A stretch of DNA of 27,048 nucleotides from a virus. The notes beneath the pieces were generated by a model. It made no database searches. It saw nothing but the letters and a program-made list of their open reading frames with translations, and was not told where the DNA came from. The stretch is from the IMG/VR virus record IMGVR_UViG_3300036399_000209, positions 1 to 27,048 of that record. The stretch is one strand, 5' to 3'. Below, piece by piece: positions 6,047 through 15,900 of the stretch. Within the stretch, counting starts at the first letter, position 1. Each line of letters starts with the position of its first letter. The translations under genes were made by a program, and so were the position numbers.

Positions 6047-7173
6047 TAAGTATCTACGCCTAATCCAAACCTATATTCAATATAGTTATTAGTATTTTCT
6101 GGTTTTAAAATAGGTAAAGCATTCTGTGTAGATATTAAATTGTATCCTACTAGTGAATAAAGAGGGTTTAGAGTAGATACATTTTCTATTCTCATACCGT
6201 CATAAATAATAAAGTAATCATTTGTAGGTACCCCTGAATTTAATACAGAAGTAAATATCTTGATATAATTAATATTTGCAAAAGAAAAATTGTCATCTTT
6301 AATTAGTTCTGATATATCTCTTGTGACTACAAGATATCTGTTTGCTGAGGCATCTTGTGTAAAATCTGCAGAAGTTAGTCCTATGTTAAGTGTTGCCTTT
6401 GGACGCTCTACATCAATGTTAGAAACGTTATTTATAAACTGAACTACTATTCTAATATTATCTGGATTTGCATTTTCATCAAAATCTTTACTTACTAGGC
6501 TTAATGCAAGTTTAATTTTATCTGTTGGATTATTTCTACTTAGATCAAAGTTTAATGTTGAATTTTCTAAATATGCCGCACCGACTGGTATATCAAAAGA
6601 TGAGTTTATATAAGAACTACTTCCACTTACCATCAATGCTTTGCTTAGTAGTCTTGGGGGCTCTTGTCTTATTTTTCTTGTATTATTATTAAAGATATCT
6701 GAGTCAGAGTTAACAAATTGCGCTGGAGTGGTTGTTGTGATATTGCTGTTATTGTCTCCGCTGTCAATTGCGCCGTTTGGCTGTAATAAAACTGGTGACG
6801 CTGCTCCAGTTGCAACATAAGACCATTGTTCAATAGGGCTAAAGGTAACTATAAGTTTGCTATCATATTTTCCAGCAACAGAGTTTGCCCCTGCTGGGTA
6901 TAGTCCAACCTCTGATATAAGGTATCTTTGGCTTGTTGGCATTTCTGCTTTAAATACAATTTTTTCTACATTGTTCTCTTTAACAAAACCCTTGGCTATG
7001 ATAGGAACCCTAAAAACCTCAAAATCAAGAGATTGTACGGAGGCTGATACTAATGATGGCTCTCCCGTTTCTAGTGGCTTAGGACCGCTTCCAGCGGCTA
7101 TATGGGTGGCAAAAGCAGGTGCTTGTCCAAGTAGGAACTTTGCAATAATCTGTTTTCCGTTATTTGTTATCAT
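6046..7173 (-). CDS. Tail fibre-like minor tail protein
   Basis: 375 residues. The N-terminus (MITNNGKQIIAKFLLGQAP, then HIAAGSG) resembles the attachment region of tail-collar type fibre proteins, which commonly begin with a TNxGxxxIAKxLxG pattern and an AxGxG turn; residues 85-130 (RYLISEVGLYPAGAN) fit the same family. The remainder, from about 145, is Asn/Ser-rich and strand-rich, with a jelly-roll-like second half (SFDIPVGAAYLENSTLNFDL and similar). The ATG at 7173 overlaps the upstream stop in ATGA, indicating coupled translation. Likely virion baseplate-attached fibre. Host receptor specificity cannot be read from the sequence. Confidence 0.7.
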   Translation of the reverse strand: MITNNGKQIIAKFLLGQAPAFATHIAAGSGPKPLETGEPSLVSASVQSLDFEVFRVPIIAKGFVKENNVEKIVFKAEMPTSQRYLISEVGLYPAGANSVAGKYDSKLIVTFSPIEQWSYVATGAASPVLLQPNGAIDSGDNNSNITTTTPAQFVNSDSDIFNNNTRKIRQEPPRLLSKALMVSGSSSYINSSFDIPVGAAYLENSTLNFDLSRNNPTDKIKLALSLVSKDFDENANPDNIRIVVQFINNVSNIDVERPKATLNIGLTSADFTQDASANRYLVVTRDISELIKDDNFSFANINYIKIFTSVLNSGVPTNDYFIIYDGMRIENVSTLNPLYSLVGYNLISTQNALPILKPENTNNYIEYRFGLGVDT

Positions 7174-7994
7174 GATTCATCCACTTCAAATATTGTACCA
7201 CTTGTGTCTATTTCAATTTCTACAATTTCAGAATCTTTTAGGTTAACAACCTCAATAACAAGATCTCCATTAGTATCTATATATACAAAATTAGTTAAAT
7301 TATTTTCTAAAAGGTATGCATCAGAAGGTATCTTATCTTGTAATTTAATAGGGAATATGTCAAAAAGTGATGAAGTAGTTTTTTGAAGGGATATGAGGTT
7401 AGAAGGATCAAATTTTCTTTTAATATCTGATAGGTTAGATATAACATCATAGTATGGATTTATACCCTCGACTGTATCGTGTCTAACAAACTTAGTTAAC
7501 TCATTGGCACCAACGTTTTCAAACAATAAATTAACTATTGTTTCTGCACTTATGGTTTCTTGTGCAAGACTGACTACGTCTCTTTCTGGAACCCTAACCA
7601 TTTGTGGTGGTGGTGGTGGTAGTTCAAATATTGGCTCTGATCCTCCACCTCCTGTTGGACCAGGACCTCCCTGTTGATCAAGTGATATTCCTGGTAATTT
7701 TTTCTTTTCGCTTTCTAAAAAGTTGTAGATATTACTAGTTTTGCTTTTTGCTACACCAGAGTTTTTGTCTGCTGTTTGTTTTCTTGCCTCATTAATAATA
7801 ACTGTTTTTTCCGCAACGCTAATTCCTTTTCCAGTTGCTGCTGCTTTATTAATTAAGTTATTTATAAATTTTGTTTCAGTAGCAGAAAGTTTAGAATTAT
7901 CTACTGCTTTATTTACTTCTTTTGCTAACTGAGCAGCAGTAGTTTTTGCACTACCACCACCACCTTTAGTACTTTTATTTTTAACTTCTCCCAC
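7170..7994 (-). CDS. Low-complexity, proline-rich minor tail protein
   Basis: 274 residues. Residues 1-110 are Lys/Ala/Gly-rich and probably helical (GGGG near 11-14), residues 108-133 are a Gly/Pro linker containing five consecutive prolines at 126-130, and 140-274 form a soluble acidic domain (SLAQETISAETIVNLLFENVG followed by an acidic beta-like end, quoted here in part as ETISAETIVNLLFENVG). No family recognised. GTG at 7994 overlaps the hub stop by one base. The position between hub and fibres suggests a connector between baseplate and fibre. The CCT/GGT-type codon runs encode the Pro and Gly tracts and should be prone to slippage. Confidence 0.65.
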   Translation of the reverse strand: MGEVKNKSTKGGGGSAKTTAAQLAKEVNKAVDNSKLSATETKFINNLINKAAATGKGISVAEKTVIINEARKQTADKNSGVAKSKTSNIYNFLESEKKKLPGISLDQQGGPGPTGGGGSEPIFELPPPPPQMVRVPERDVVSLAQETISAETIVNLLFENVGANELTKFVRHDTVEGINPYYDVISNLSDIKRKFDPSNLISLQKTTSSLFDIFPIKLQDKIPSDAYLLENNLTNFVYIDTNGDLVIEVVNLKDSEIVEIEIDTSGTIFEVDES

Positions 7995-10900
7995 TATACT
8001 TCCACCACCTTAAGTCTATTAGAAACTCCTCCAGAAGATCTAGAGTATGATATTTCTGATATAACAAATTTTTTATCTGGATCTACAAACAAGTCATCAT
8101 CTGGTAGGGTGTAGTTAATTTTTACAATGTCTCCTAATTGTAAGTGTGGGGTTCCAAAGGTTTGAATAGACATAGTCTTTCTTGGCTTAACTGTTTTCTT
8201 AACCATCCATTCCATTATATCTCTTGCTAAATCACTACTTTGAATATATGCAGAGTCTAAAGAAAAAGATCTATCTCCATATTTAGATCTACTTAACTTA
8301 ACATCTTGATATATTTTATCTGCCCTTTGAGGAGACCTAATAGTATTATTAACAACAATAGGGTCTGAAAAATTAGATATGTCTCTATAGTAGTCATCAA
8401 CAGTTAATACATTAGAAGTATTTTGAGTAAATGTTACTCCTACTATTCTTAAATAACTACCCGAAGTTTCGTCCAATACAATTGCCTTATCTGTATTATT
8501 GAAGATTAAGAACTCTGCTCCGTATGAGCCAGCCCTAAAACCAGACACAGTATAGGTTTTCTCACTGTTAAAAGTTGGGGCAAGGAAAGCAAGAAATGCT
8601 GGAAACGCTTTATCATACTTAATATTAAAATAAGCACATTCTCTTAATATAGTTCCAAACTCTTCAAAGTATATAGAGTATCTTGGAGCATTATTTGAAC
8701 TAATTCCAGAAAGGTATGTTGACTGAACCAAACCAGACACAGCATACTTTCTTATAGCATCAGAAGAAGATATATCTCTATTTGCAAATGCATTACTAAT
8801 ACTATTAATAACAGACACGTTACTTTCTTTGCTTTGTAAATTCTTTAATGCATATATATTTTCAAACATACATTTTGATGATCCGCGGGTAAACAAAGCA
8901 ATATTATTATATGCTGGCAAAGGATCTGTATCATCTACTGTAGATATTAATATGTTATTTAGATATAGATAGAATCTTCTAGTTGTACCTATATTTTCAT
9001 ATTCAATGGCTAAATCGTATACCGTTGGATTTTTTTGATTTAGTAGTCTATCTTGTCCAACAAACTTTCCTTCATCAACAAGTATCTGAGTTAGTCCTCC
9101 GTACAATTTATATGGGACTGCTACTGTAGCACCATTTACGGTTCCTGGCTGAACTTTATAAAATACAATATTATGTAATACGCTGGTTGTTTGGTTAGTA
9201 ACAGCATCTGCTAATGTATATTTTTGTAAATTATCTCCAGTTAAAGATATGATTTCAAAGAAGTATCCATAGTTATTATCTGGGTTTACCATTGCTGCAA
9301 TACCACCAGACCCACCTACTACTGTTGAAGGTTCGTTTGCTGTTTGAGGATCTACAGAATAGTAATCTGAAGCATTTTGTGCTGTTAGTATTTTCTCGCT
9401 TGCTTCTGGTTTTCCAATAATTCTCATTCTTGTTCCAAAGTGTTTATAGTCTTGATCCATTGCTTTGTATACATAAGTTACAAAATCTGTTTTATTAATT
9501 GTTGCTGGCATTGGGGTTGGTCCTGTAAAAATAAAAGCAGAAGATTGAACCGTTCCGCTTGCAGTTGTTTTAAGTGATTTAACAAAGTCATCATCTGGAA
9601 CATTTTGTCTCATAAAGTTTGCTAAAATTCCTGTTCTAGAAGAAGTAATTGCCGTAGTTGTGTCTGCTCCAACTGTTGGACCAAGTGCTACTTTTGTAGG
9701 AAAAGGAATAGACGCTGTTGGTGTAGTTGTAAATAAAAATTGAGATGCCATTTTTATGCCACGAACATACGAATTGTCTGACCAGTAACTTGATAGACCA
9801 GCGTTATGCTCAACTGCGGTTGTTCCAAATTGTGCACGTCCATGTGATTTTACAACACCATTTTTGTAAGTAACTCCTGGCTCTAATCCAACTACTGCTG
9901 CAGACTCTAACTCTTCATAGAATGGTTCTGTATAGATTCTTATATTGCCAGTAGCGTACATCTTTCCATTAAAGGGAAGTGTTGAGAAATATTTTTGATA
10001 CTCTTGATTACTTGTAAGAAAGAATGTTCCTTGTCCTGGAATTGTATACTCTACTGCATCGTATCTAATAACTTCTCCATTAGCATAAAGGTATCCTTGA
10101 AATCTTGGTAGCCAGTATACGTTTTCTCCAATGTCTATAATGTTATTTCTAATTATATTGTTTTCAACATATGGCACAGATGCTGATAGTGTTGTATTTA
10201 ATGCTACCGCTCCTAAAGCGTATCCACCAGACTTTGATTGTTCGTTTATTGTTTTATTCTCTTGCTGGTCTGCTATCTCCCATAGCAAGACTGGCTTATA
10301 AACATAAGTTCTATCTTGATCTATCTTTATTGCTTGGTTTAATGATGATACAGATCTTTGTATATATCTTGTAACATAGTTAATTCTTCCGTTATTAATA
10401 ATTTTTGTTTCTACCCCATCAATACTTATAATGTTAGGTAGCACTGATCCGCTAGATACTGCAGTTTTTTCTGCATATAATACATAGTCTTCTTCTCTTT
10501 GATAAGTTTCAGGTAATAGATATTCTTTTGACATTACTACAAAGTTATTATATTCATCAAAGAACATTGCTGTTTGAGTTGCTATTGCTAGTCTTTCTAA
10601 TACCTCTGCCACTGAAGCATCTGGCTCAACAAAGAAATATGGAATTATTGGATCGTTTGTATTAGTTATATTTTTAAATATATAGTTGCTAAATCCTATA
10701 TAGTCTAAAAGCACTGCAACTGCTTTTGTTAAGGTTGTGTTATTAAGCATGATGCTTGGGGCTGTCATTGTTTCTAACCTAAAAAAGTTATCTCTTAGTG
10801 GTATGGATAGATTTGAAAGTCCACCTACAACAGATGGGAACTCTTCGGAAAAGAAGGTTTTTAAAGGAATAAATTTATCATATCCATTAACATTTAATAT

Positions 10901-12379
10901 TGCTTCATAGAAGTCAAACTTTACATTTGGTTTTAATAGTCCATATACAAGGCTATCAGTATTATTTTCATTGAATGCCCCGTCATAATTTAATAAATCA
11001 ACTTGTCCATTTGAGGCTACTAAACCACCTACTGGCAAACCATAGTCAGATTTAGATATAGTTTTATTAGTTTCAAAACTTAATACATATGAAGATATAT
11101 CTGCTTTTAATCTAGGAGATAATTCTATTAAATCAAAGGTAGTATTAGGACCATACATAGTTTCTACTACTAATCTTAATCCTTTTAGATATACTACATC
11201 TCTATATACCCTTTGATTATTTATTGTATAAAATAAAGGGTCAGATAAATCTTTAACCATACCGATTCTTTTAGTGTCGTCATCTTCTAATAAAGAGAAT
11301 CCGTATTCGGGAATTGACACGTCCCATTCTCCAGAGTCGTAATTCCAAATATACAGAGTTCCAGGACTTGATGGGGTTGCTCCAACAATGTAGGATTCTC
11401 CATTAGTTAATCCAAAAGAAAGTTGGGTACTAGCACTAAGGTATTCAACAAAATTAAATGAGTCTTTATATTCATCTGGAACTTTGATTCCATAATATAT
11501 TTCTGTATACCCATCCCATGAAACTATATTTGTATTATCTCTTCTTAAACTATTTTCATCAAATGATATTGCTTCTACCCAATTATTATTTTCATCTAGG
11601 TATTGTATCTTCCATCTTTTAGGAATACTAGACTTAGTTATATCTCCAAGAGGATCTACTATTGTTTGACCATCAGGGGTTCTTATATTTGCAATAGGGT
11701 CTTCTGCAAGATTAGTTTGCATTTTTACAACTATTCTATTTGACGGAAGTGCTGTCTCGTATGTTACAAAAGGTGCAACATCGTCAATCTTGTGTCCAAT
11801 TCCAGGAAAAACTATATCTCCACCTGAGTCTCTAACTACAGTTGAGTCTACAGCAGAAGAAATACCAAATTCAAAAGTATTAGTAATATTATTAGATGTT
11901 ACAGATTCTTTACGATATGAATTCCAGTATTTAAATTTATCATATCTAGAAGCCATGTAATATCTTGGTCTTCTACCTGATCTTATATTATCTACATATT
12001 TATTATTAAACCATAATGCTTTGTTTATACCTGAGCGTGGGCGAAAGGGTTGAAAGCATTCTTTAAGTGAAAAATATAATTCTCTATCTACTTCATTTGT
12101 AGTAAATAATAAAGAAGCATCGTTGTCATCTACAGCATATTCTGAAACTGTCTTAGATTCTAAAGCATCTAAATAATAGTTCGCGGTATCGTTAGAATCA
12201 TAAGAATTAATTAAATTAACATATATAGATGATGCTGCATCACCTGGTCTATATCTATAGTTTCCATAATTAGAAATATTCTCTAAATCATTTAAATTCC
12301 ATTCAGCAGTTACTAATGATTCTATTTGTAATGTATTTTTAGTTTTTATATGATCTAAAAGTTCTTCATCATTGAACAT
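7994..12379 (-). CDS. Baseplate hub / minor tail protein with laminin-G-like insertion
   Basis: 1461 residues, the largest gene after the tape measure. Residues about 420-650 have a hub-like pattern: DISSYVLSFETNKTISKS, then PVGGLVASNGQVDLLNYDG, then a run ending VAEVLERLAIATQTAMFFDE. Residues about 970-1170 look like a laminin-G/concanavalin-type jelly roll, with YDLAIEYENIGTTRRFYLYL and NNILISTVDD strands, a fold used for glycan contact. The C-terminus (1380-1461: MSIQTFG.PHLQLGDIVKINY) resembles the closing domain of phage hub proteins. No signal peptide. The ATG at 12379 overlaps the previous stop by one base. Expected at the tail tip, nucleating tube assembly and contacting the host surface. 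Domain boundaries are estimates by eye. Confidence 0.75.
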   Translation of the reverse strand: MFNDEELLDHIKTKNTLQIESLVTAEWNLNDLENISNYGNYRYRPGDAASSIYVNLINSYDSNDTANYYLDALESKTVSEYAVDDNDASLLFTTNEVDRELYFSLKECFQPFRPRSGINKALWFNNKYVDNIRSGRRPRYYMASRYDKFKYWNSYRKESVTSNNITNTFEFGISSAVDSTVVRDSGGDIVFPGIGHKIDDVAPFVTYETALPSNRIVVKMQTNLAEDPIANIRTPDGQTIVDPLGDITKSSIPKRWKIQYLDENNNWVEAISFDENSLRRDNTNIVSWDGYTEIYYGIKVPDEYKDSFNFVEYLSASTQLSFGLTNGESYIVGATPSSPGTLYIWNYDSGEWDVSIPEYGFSLLEDDDTKRIGMVKDLSDPLFYTINNQRVYRDVVYLKGLRLVVETMYGPNTTFDLIELSPRLKADISSYVLSFETNKTISKSDYGLPVGGLVASNGQVDLLNYDGAFNENNTDSLVYGLLKPNVKFDFYEAILNVNGYDKFIPLKTFFSEEFPSVVGGLSNLSIPLRDNFFRLETMTAPSIMLNNTTLTKAVAVLLDYIGFSNYIFKNITNTNDPIIPYFFVEPDASVAEVLERLAIATQTAMFFDEYNNFVVMSKEYLLPETYQREEDYVLYAEKTAVSSGSVLPNIISIDGVETKIINNGRINYVTRYIQRSVSSLNQAIKIDQDRTYVYKPVLLWEIADQQENKTINEQSKSGGYALGAVALNTTLSASVPYVENNIIRNNIIDIGENVYWLPRFQGYLYANGEVIRYDAVEYTIPGQGTFFLTSNQEYQKYFSTLPFNGKMYATGNIRIYTEPFYEELESAAVVGLEPGVTYKNGVVKSHGRAQFGTTAVEHNAGLSSYWSDNSYVRGIKMASQFLFTTTPTASIPFPTKVALGPTVGADTTTAITSSRTGILANFMRQNVPDDDFVKSLKTTASGTVQSSAFIFTGPTPMPATINKTDFVTYVYKAMDQDYKHFGTRMRIIGKPEASEKILTAQNASDYYSVDPQTANEPSTVVGGSGGIAAMVNPDNNYGYFFEIISLTGDNLQKYTLADAVTNQTTSVLHNIVFYKVQPGTVNGATVAVPYKLYGGLTQILVDEGKFVGQDRLLNQKNPTVYDLAIEYENIGTTRRFYLYLNNILISTVDDTDPLPAYNNIALFTRGSSKCMFENIYALKNLQSKESNVSVINSISNAFANRDISSSDAIRKYAVSGLVQSTYLSGISSNNAPRYSIYFEEFGTILRECAYFNIKYDKAFPAFLAFLAPTFNSEKTYTVSGFRAGSYGAEFLIFNNTDKAIVLDETSGSYLRIVGVTFTQNTSNVLTVDDYYRDISNFSDPIVVNNTIRSPQRADKIYQDVKLSRSKYGDRSFSLDSAYIQSSDLARDIMEWMVKKTVKPRKTMSIQTFGTPHLQLGDIVKINYTLPDDDLFVDPDKKFVISEISYSRSSGGVSNRLKVVEV

Positions 12380-12981
12380 TATACTTCCTCAAGGGTAACA
12401 GATATGTTCCAGAAGTCGTGTGTTTCTCCGCCTCGTTTAACAACAGAATAATCAAACCCTGCAAATAAAACTTCTATAACCTCGTTATATTGACCAAACC
12501 TTGAATACTCACTAGTAGTAAAATTATCAAATCTATCGTATGCCAAAAACATATAAAATGAACCTGGGTGGTTATCGTACCACTTTACTATATCTACTCC
12601 ACCAGCACCGTTGTCTACGGTGTATGGGGTAAGACCGTTGGTAGTTACTACTCCTGTGTTACTGTATGCTGGATCTCCGCTATAGGCTCTTGATGGAAGC
12701 ATGTCCCATGACCAAGATACTCCTGTCTTATCTGCTATATGATATGAACGCATAGAACCAGAAATCATTCTTTGTCTATTTTCAAGTCTTTGTTTAGTAA
12801 AGTTTATTTCACTTCTATTATGATCAGAAAGGATTAAAAAGTCTTCTCCTTCTTCTACCCCGCCTGGAACTAATAGTCCAGCATCTGATATTGAAAATGT
12901 ATCGGCCCATGCAACAGCCTGTGGTCTTTTTCTTAAACCACTTAAATTCCATCTATTATTTATATAAGTTTGATTAGGCAT
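12379..12981 (-). CDS. Minor tail protein, distal-tail (Dit)-like by position
   Basis: 200 residues following the tape measure gene, the usual position of the distal tail protein that links tail tube and hub. Seen: a strand-rich N-terminus (WNLSGLRKRPQAVAW), a central segment with LENRQRMISGSMRSYHIADK, and a C-terminal half rich in aromatics (SFYMFLAYDRFDNF) ending FWNISVTLEEV, which looks like the last strand of a tube-like beta sandwich. No enzyme motif. ATG at 12981 shares one base with the tape measure stop (TGATG), with AGGAG about 12 nt upstream. The Dit assignment is from synteny and not from a recognised motif. Confidence 0.65.
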   Translation of the reverse strand: MPNQTYINNRWNLSGLRKRPQAVAWADTFSISDAGLLVPGGVEEGEDFLILSDHNRSEINFTKQRLENRQRMISGSMRSYHIADKTGVSWSWDMLPSRAYSGDPAYSNTGVVTTNGLTPYTVDNGAGGVDIVKWYDNHPGSFYMFLAYDRFDNFTTSEYSRFGQYNEVIEVLFAGFDYSVVKRGGETHDFWNISVTLEEV

Positions 12982-15900
12982 CAGTATCTATTACTCCTTA
13001 TATTTGTGTCCATAGATCTTTTAATTCTTGAAACAACTACGTTTGCAATTTCATCTGGTGATGCAGTTGTGTTTGGAACATTTACACTTATACTATAATT
13101 ATACACTGGCGTGTTGTTAAGAATTGTACTTGTTGAAGATGTAACTGTTGGAGCAACGTCTGGGGTATTCAAAGACATACTTGGGAATACATCACTATTT
13201 AATGCTTTCAATAAAGGCATATTTGCTTGAGCAACTGATTTTCTAACTACAAATTCTCCAGGTGTTAATAGTGCTGGAACTCTATCAGTGTTTCCAAGTC
13301 CAGGAACTAAACTTCCTCTAGCCATTTTTAATCTTGGCGGTGCTTCTCTTGATCCTTTATATCCAACATTTCCACCAAATGCATATTTCTTTATCATGCC
13401 ACCAAAAGCAAGACCTAATATATCTGTTTTATAATTTGACAATGTTAAATTTTTATTTGTACCCCTTGGATCAACTAATTTTTTATAATCTGCATACGCT
13501 GCTGCAATAGCATTATCTCTTTGTTTTTTTGTTTCTGCTGTTATATTTTTTGCATTTGTTAATTTATTTGTTGCAAGTTTTGCTTCTGCTCTATCTTGTT
13601 CTGCTAATACGTCATTTAACTCTTGTTGTCTTACTTTTTCTTGATTAATTTTTTCTTGTATTTTGTATATTTCATCATTTTCAAATCTTAAGTTTATATT
13701 CCTTTGATAAATAGTTTCTTCAATAGCATCTATTTCTGCTTGAATATCTTTTCTACTCATTAGTCTGCCGTTTACAGATTCAGTCAATCCATCTAGTTCT
13801 GCTTGACGTTGTGCCTCAAGTGCTGTTTTAGTATCTTCAATTTGATTTTGTGCACCAGTCTGTGTCATTGCTGCAGCAGCCTGTGCGGCACCAGCAATAT
13901 CCCCAGATGTTAAGGCAGTTGCAAGATCAATCTGTTGTCTTTGTCTTTCTGCTACTCTATCATTAGCATTAGCAACCTTGTCTAAAGCCTTAATTCTTTC
14001 ATTATATTGATCATTAACATTTTTTTCTTTCTTTGTAAGATTTTCTAAGGCTTTGTTTTTATCTTCTATTCTTCTTCTATCTAATTCATTAGCACGATTT
14101 GTTTTTTCTATAGTCTTATTTAGTTCTTTAATTTGATCATCATAACCTTCTACCGTTTTTTTACTATCTTCTAATGCTTTTTTAATAGGATTTTCTTCTA
14201 ATGCTAATTGTTGTAATACAAGTTTATTAATTCTAATACTTTCTGCTTGATCATTAAATAGTTTAATATTATCTCTTAATTGTTTACCGCTTTGTTTTCC
14301 TAGTTCTATAATGGCTTCTGGACTTAGCCCTTCTAATGCTTCTACTGATATTCCTGCAGCAAGTAATTTTGACTGTGATGCTATAACTTCTTTTGTTTGA
14401 CGTGCTGCATCTTTTGCTGTTTGCAAAGCACTTTTTGTTCCAGACCCATCGTCAACATACGGATTGTCTGATTTTCCTCCACCTGGTGCAACTTGAGCGT
14501 TTGAAAGCGTATTTGATGCCCAAACTGCCTCTGCCAATGATACATTGGCCCCCTCACCTTCTTCGAGTTTTTTCATTATAACAAGTGCTTTTGCAATTTC
14601 TGGATTCATTGAAGCACCAAGTACCATATTTAAATCAATATCTTTAAACTTTTTAGTTTTTAAATAATAATTTAATAAATTTTGTGCTTCTTGATTTCCA
14701 GCAAATGCAGTTTCTAATACATATTTTTGTGTTATATTTCCCTTTTTTGCTCCTTCTTTTAATAAATCCAAAGATTTTGTTGCCATATCTATATTTTTTA
14801 CAAAAGCATCTAATTTTTCTGGATCACTTATTAATTTTGTAGTATCTATTCCTAATTCTTTTGGTAAAGCAGACAACTTACTTACATTATCTAAATACTT
14901 ACTTAGTTCATCCTCTCCCATAGTTAGTGCCTTAGTAAGAGCATCTGGACCACCTACGTCAAATAAATTTTGAAATTTAGCAAAGGTTTCTGGATCTACT
15001 TCAAAAAGATTTACAAGTTTTTCTTTAAGTTGTCCAGTTTTATCTTCATCTAATAGTTTACCTATTTCTGCATTAAATTGAGGATCTAGTAATGCTAGTG
15101 CATCTGCTGCCTTAGTTCCTAATTCTTGTTTTGCCTGTGGCCCAAAAAGTTTTTCTGAAACTATTTTTGCTAATTTTTGATCAGCCGTAAATGTTTGCTC
15201 TATTGCAGTAAGCATTTGTTGTGGATCTAGTACTGCCATGCTTGGATCTAATCCTAATTCTGTTAAATATTTTCTTTTTTCTTCATCTGTTGTTTTTGTT
15301 GCAACATTAGCAACTACTTGTTGTCCTAATGGTAAAGGGTTTGTAGAAGCGGCCTCTCCTTTTCTTAAAATATCTTGTGCCTTTTGAGCATTTTTTTCAT
15401 CTTCATCTGATAAAACACTAATTTTTGTTTTAAATTCTTTCTCAAACTCTTTTCTAAATTCTCTTAATGCATTTAAGGCTTTGTCTGTTCCTTCTCCATA
15501 TTTTTTATTAATTGTTTCTATAGCATCTAAAGTTGTTTTATTAGATTGAGCAGTTATTGCATCTTTTTTAGAAGTAAACTCTTGGATACTTATATTCCCA
15601 CTTTCTAATTCTAATCTTAGTAAGTCTAATTGTTCACTTGTTATTGCATTAGCCTCTATTGCTGCTTGCGCTAAAGCATCTACAATCATATCATCTGTAC
15701 CTTTACCTGTAAGAATCATTCCAAGTTTTGATCCAATTCCAAGATTTTCCCATTGCTTACTTACATTTTTTCCAATTTCATTCATGTCTATTGTTGGTGT
15801 AATAACTGCATTAATTTTAAGAATATTATCTGTTAATTTTTTACCATCTGGACCAACTAAATCTGAAATTTGTGCACCTAATTTTATACCAATGCTTTGA

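Noticed and set aside
6857-7246. Plus-strand open frame of 129 codons
   Set aside because: Antisense to two well-supported tail genes across their junction; no start signals, no recognisable domain.
7604-7621. GGT-type microsatellite as a non-coding repeat
   Set aside because: It encodes the five-proline tract of the minor tail protein and continues in frame.
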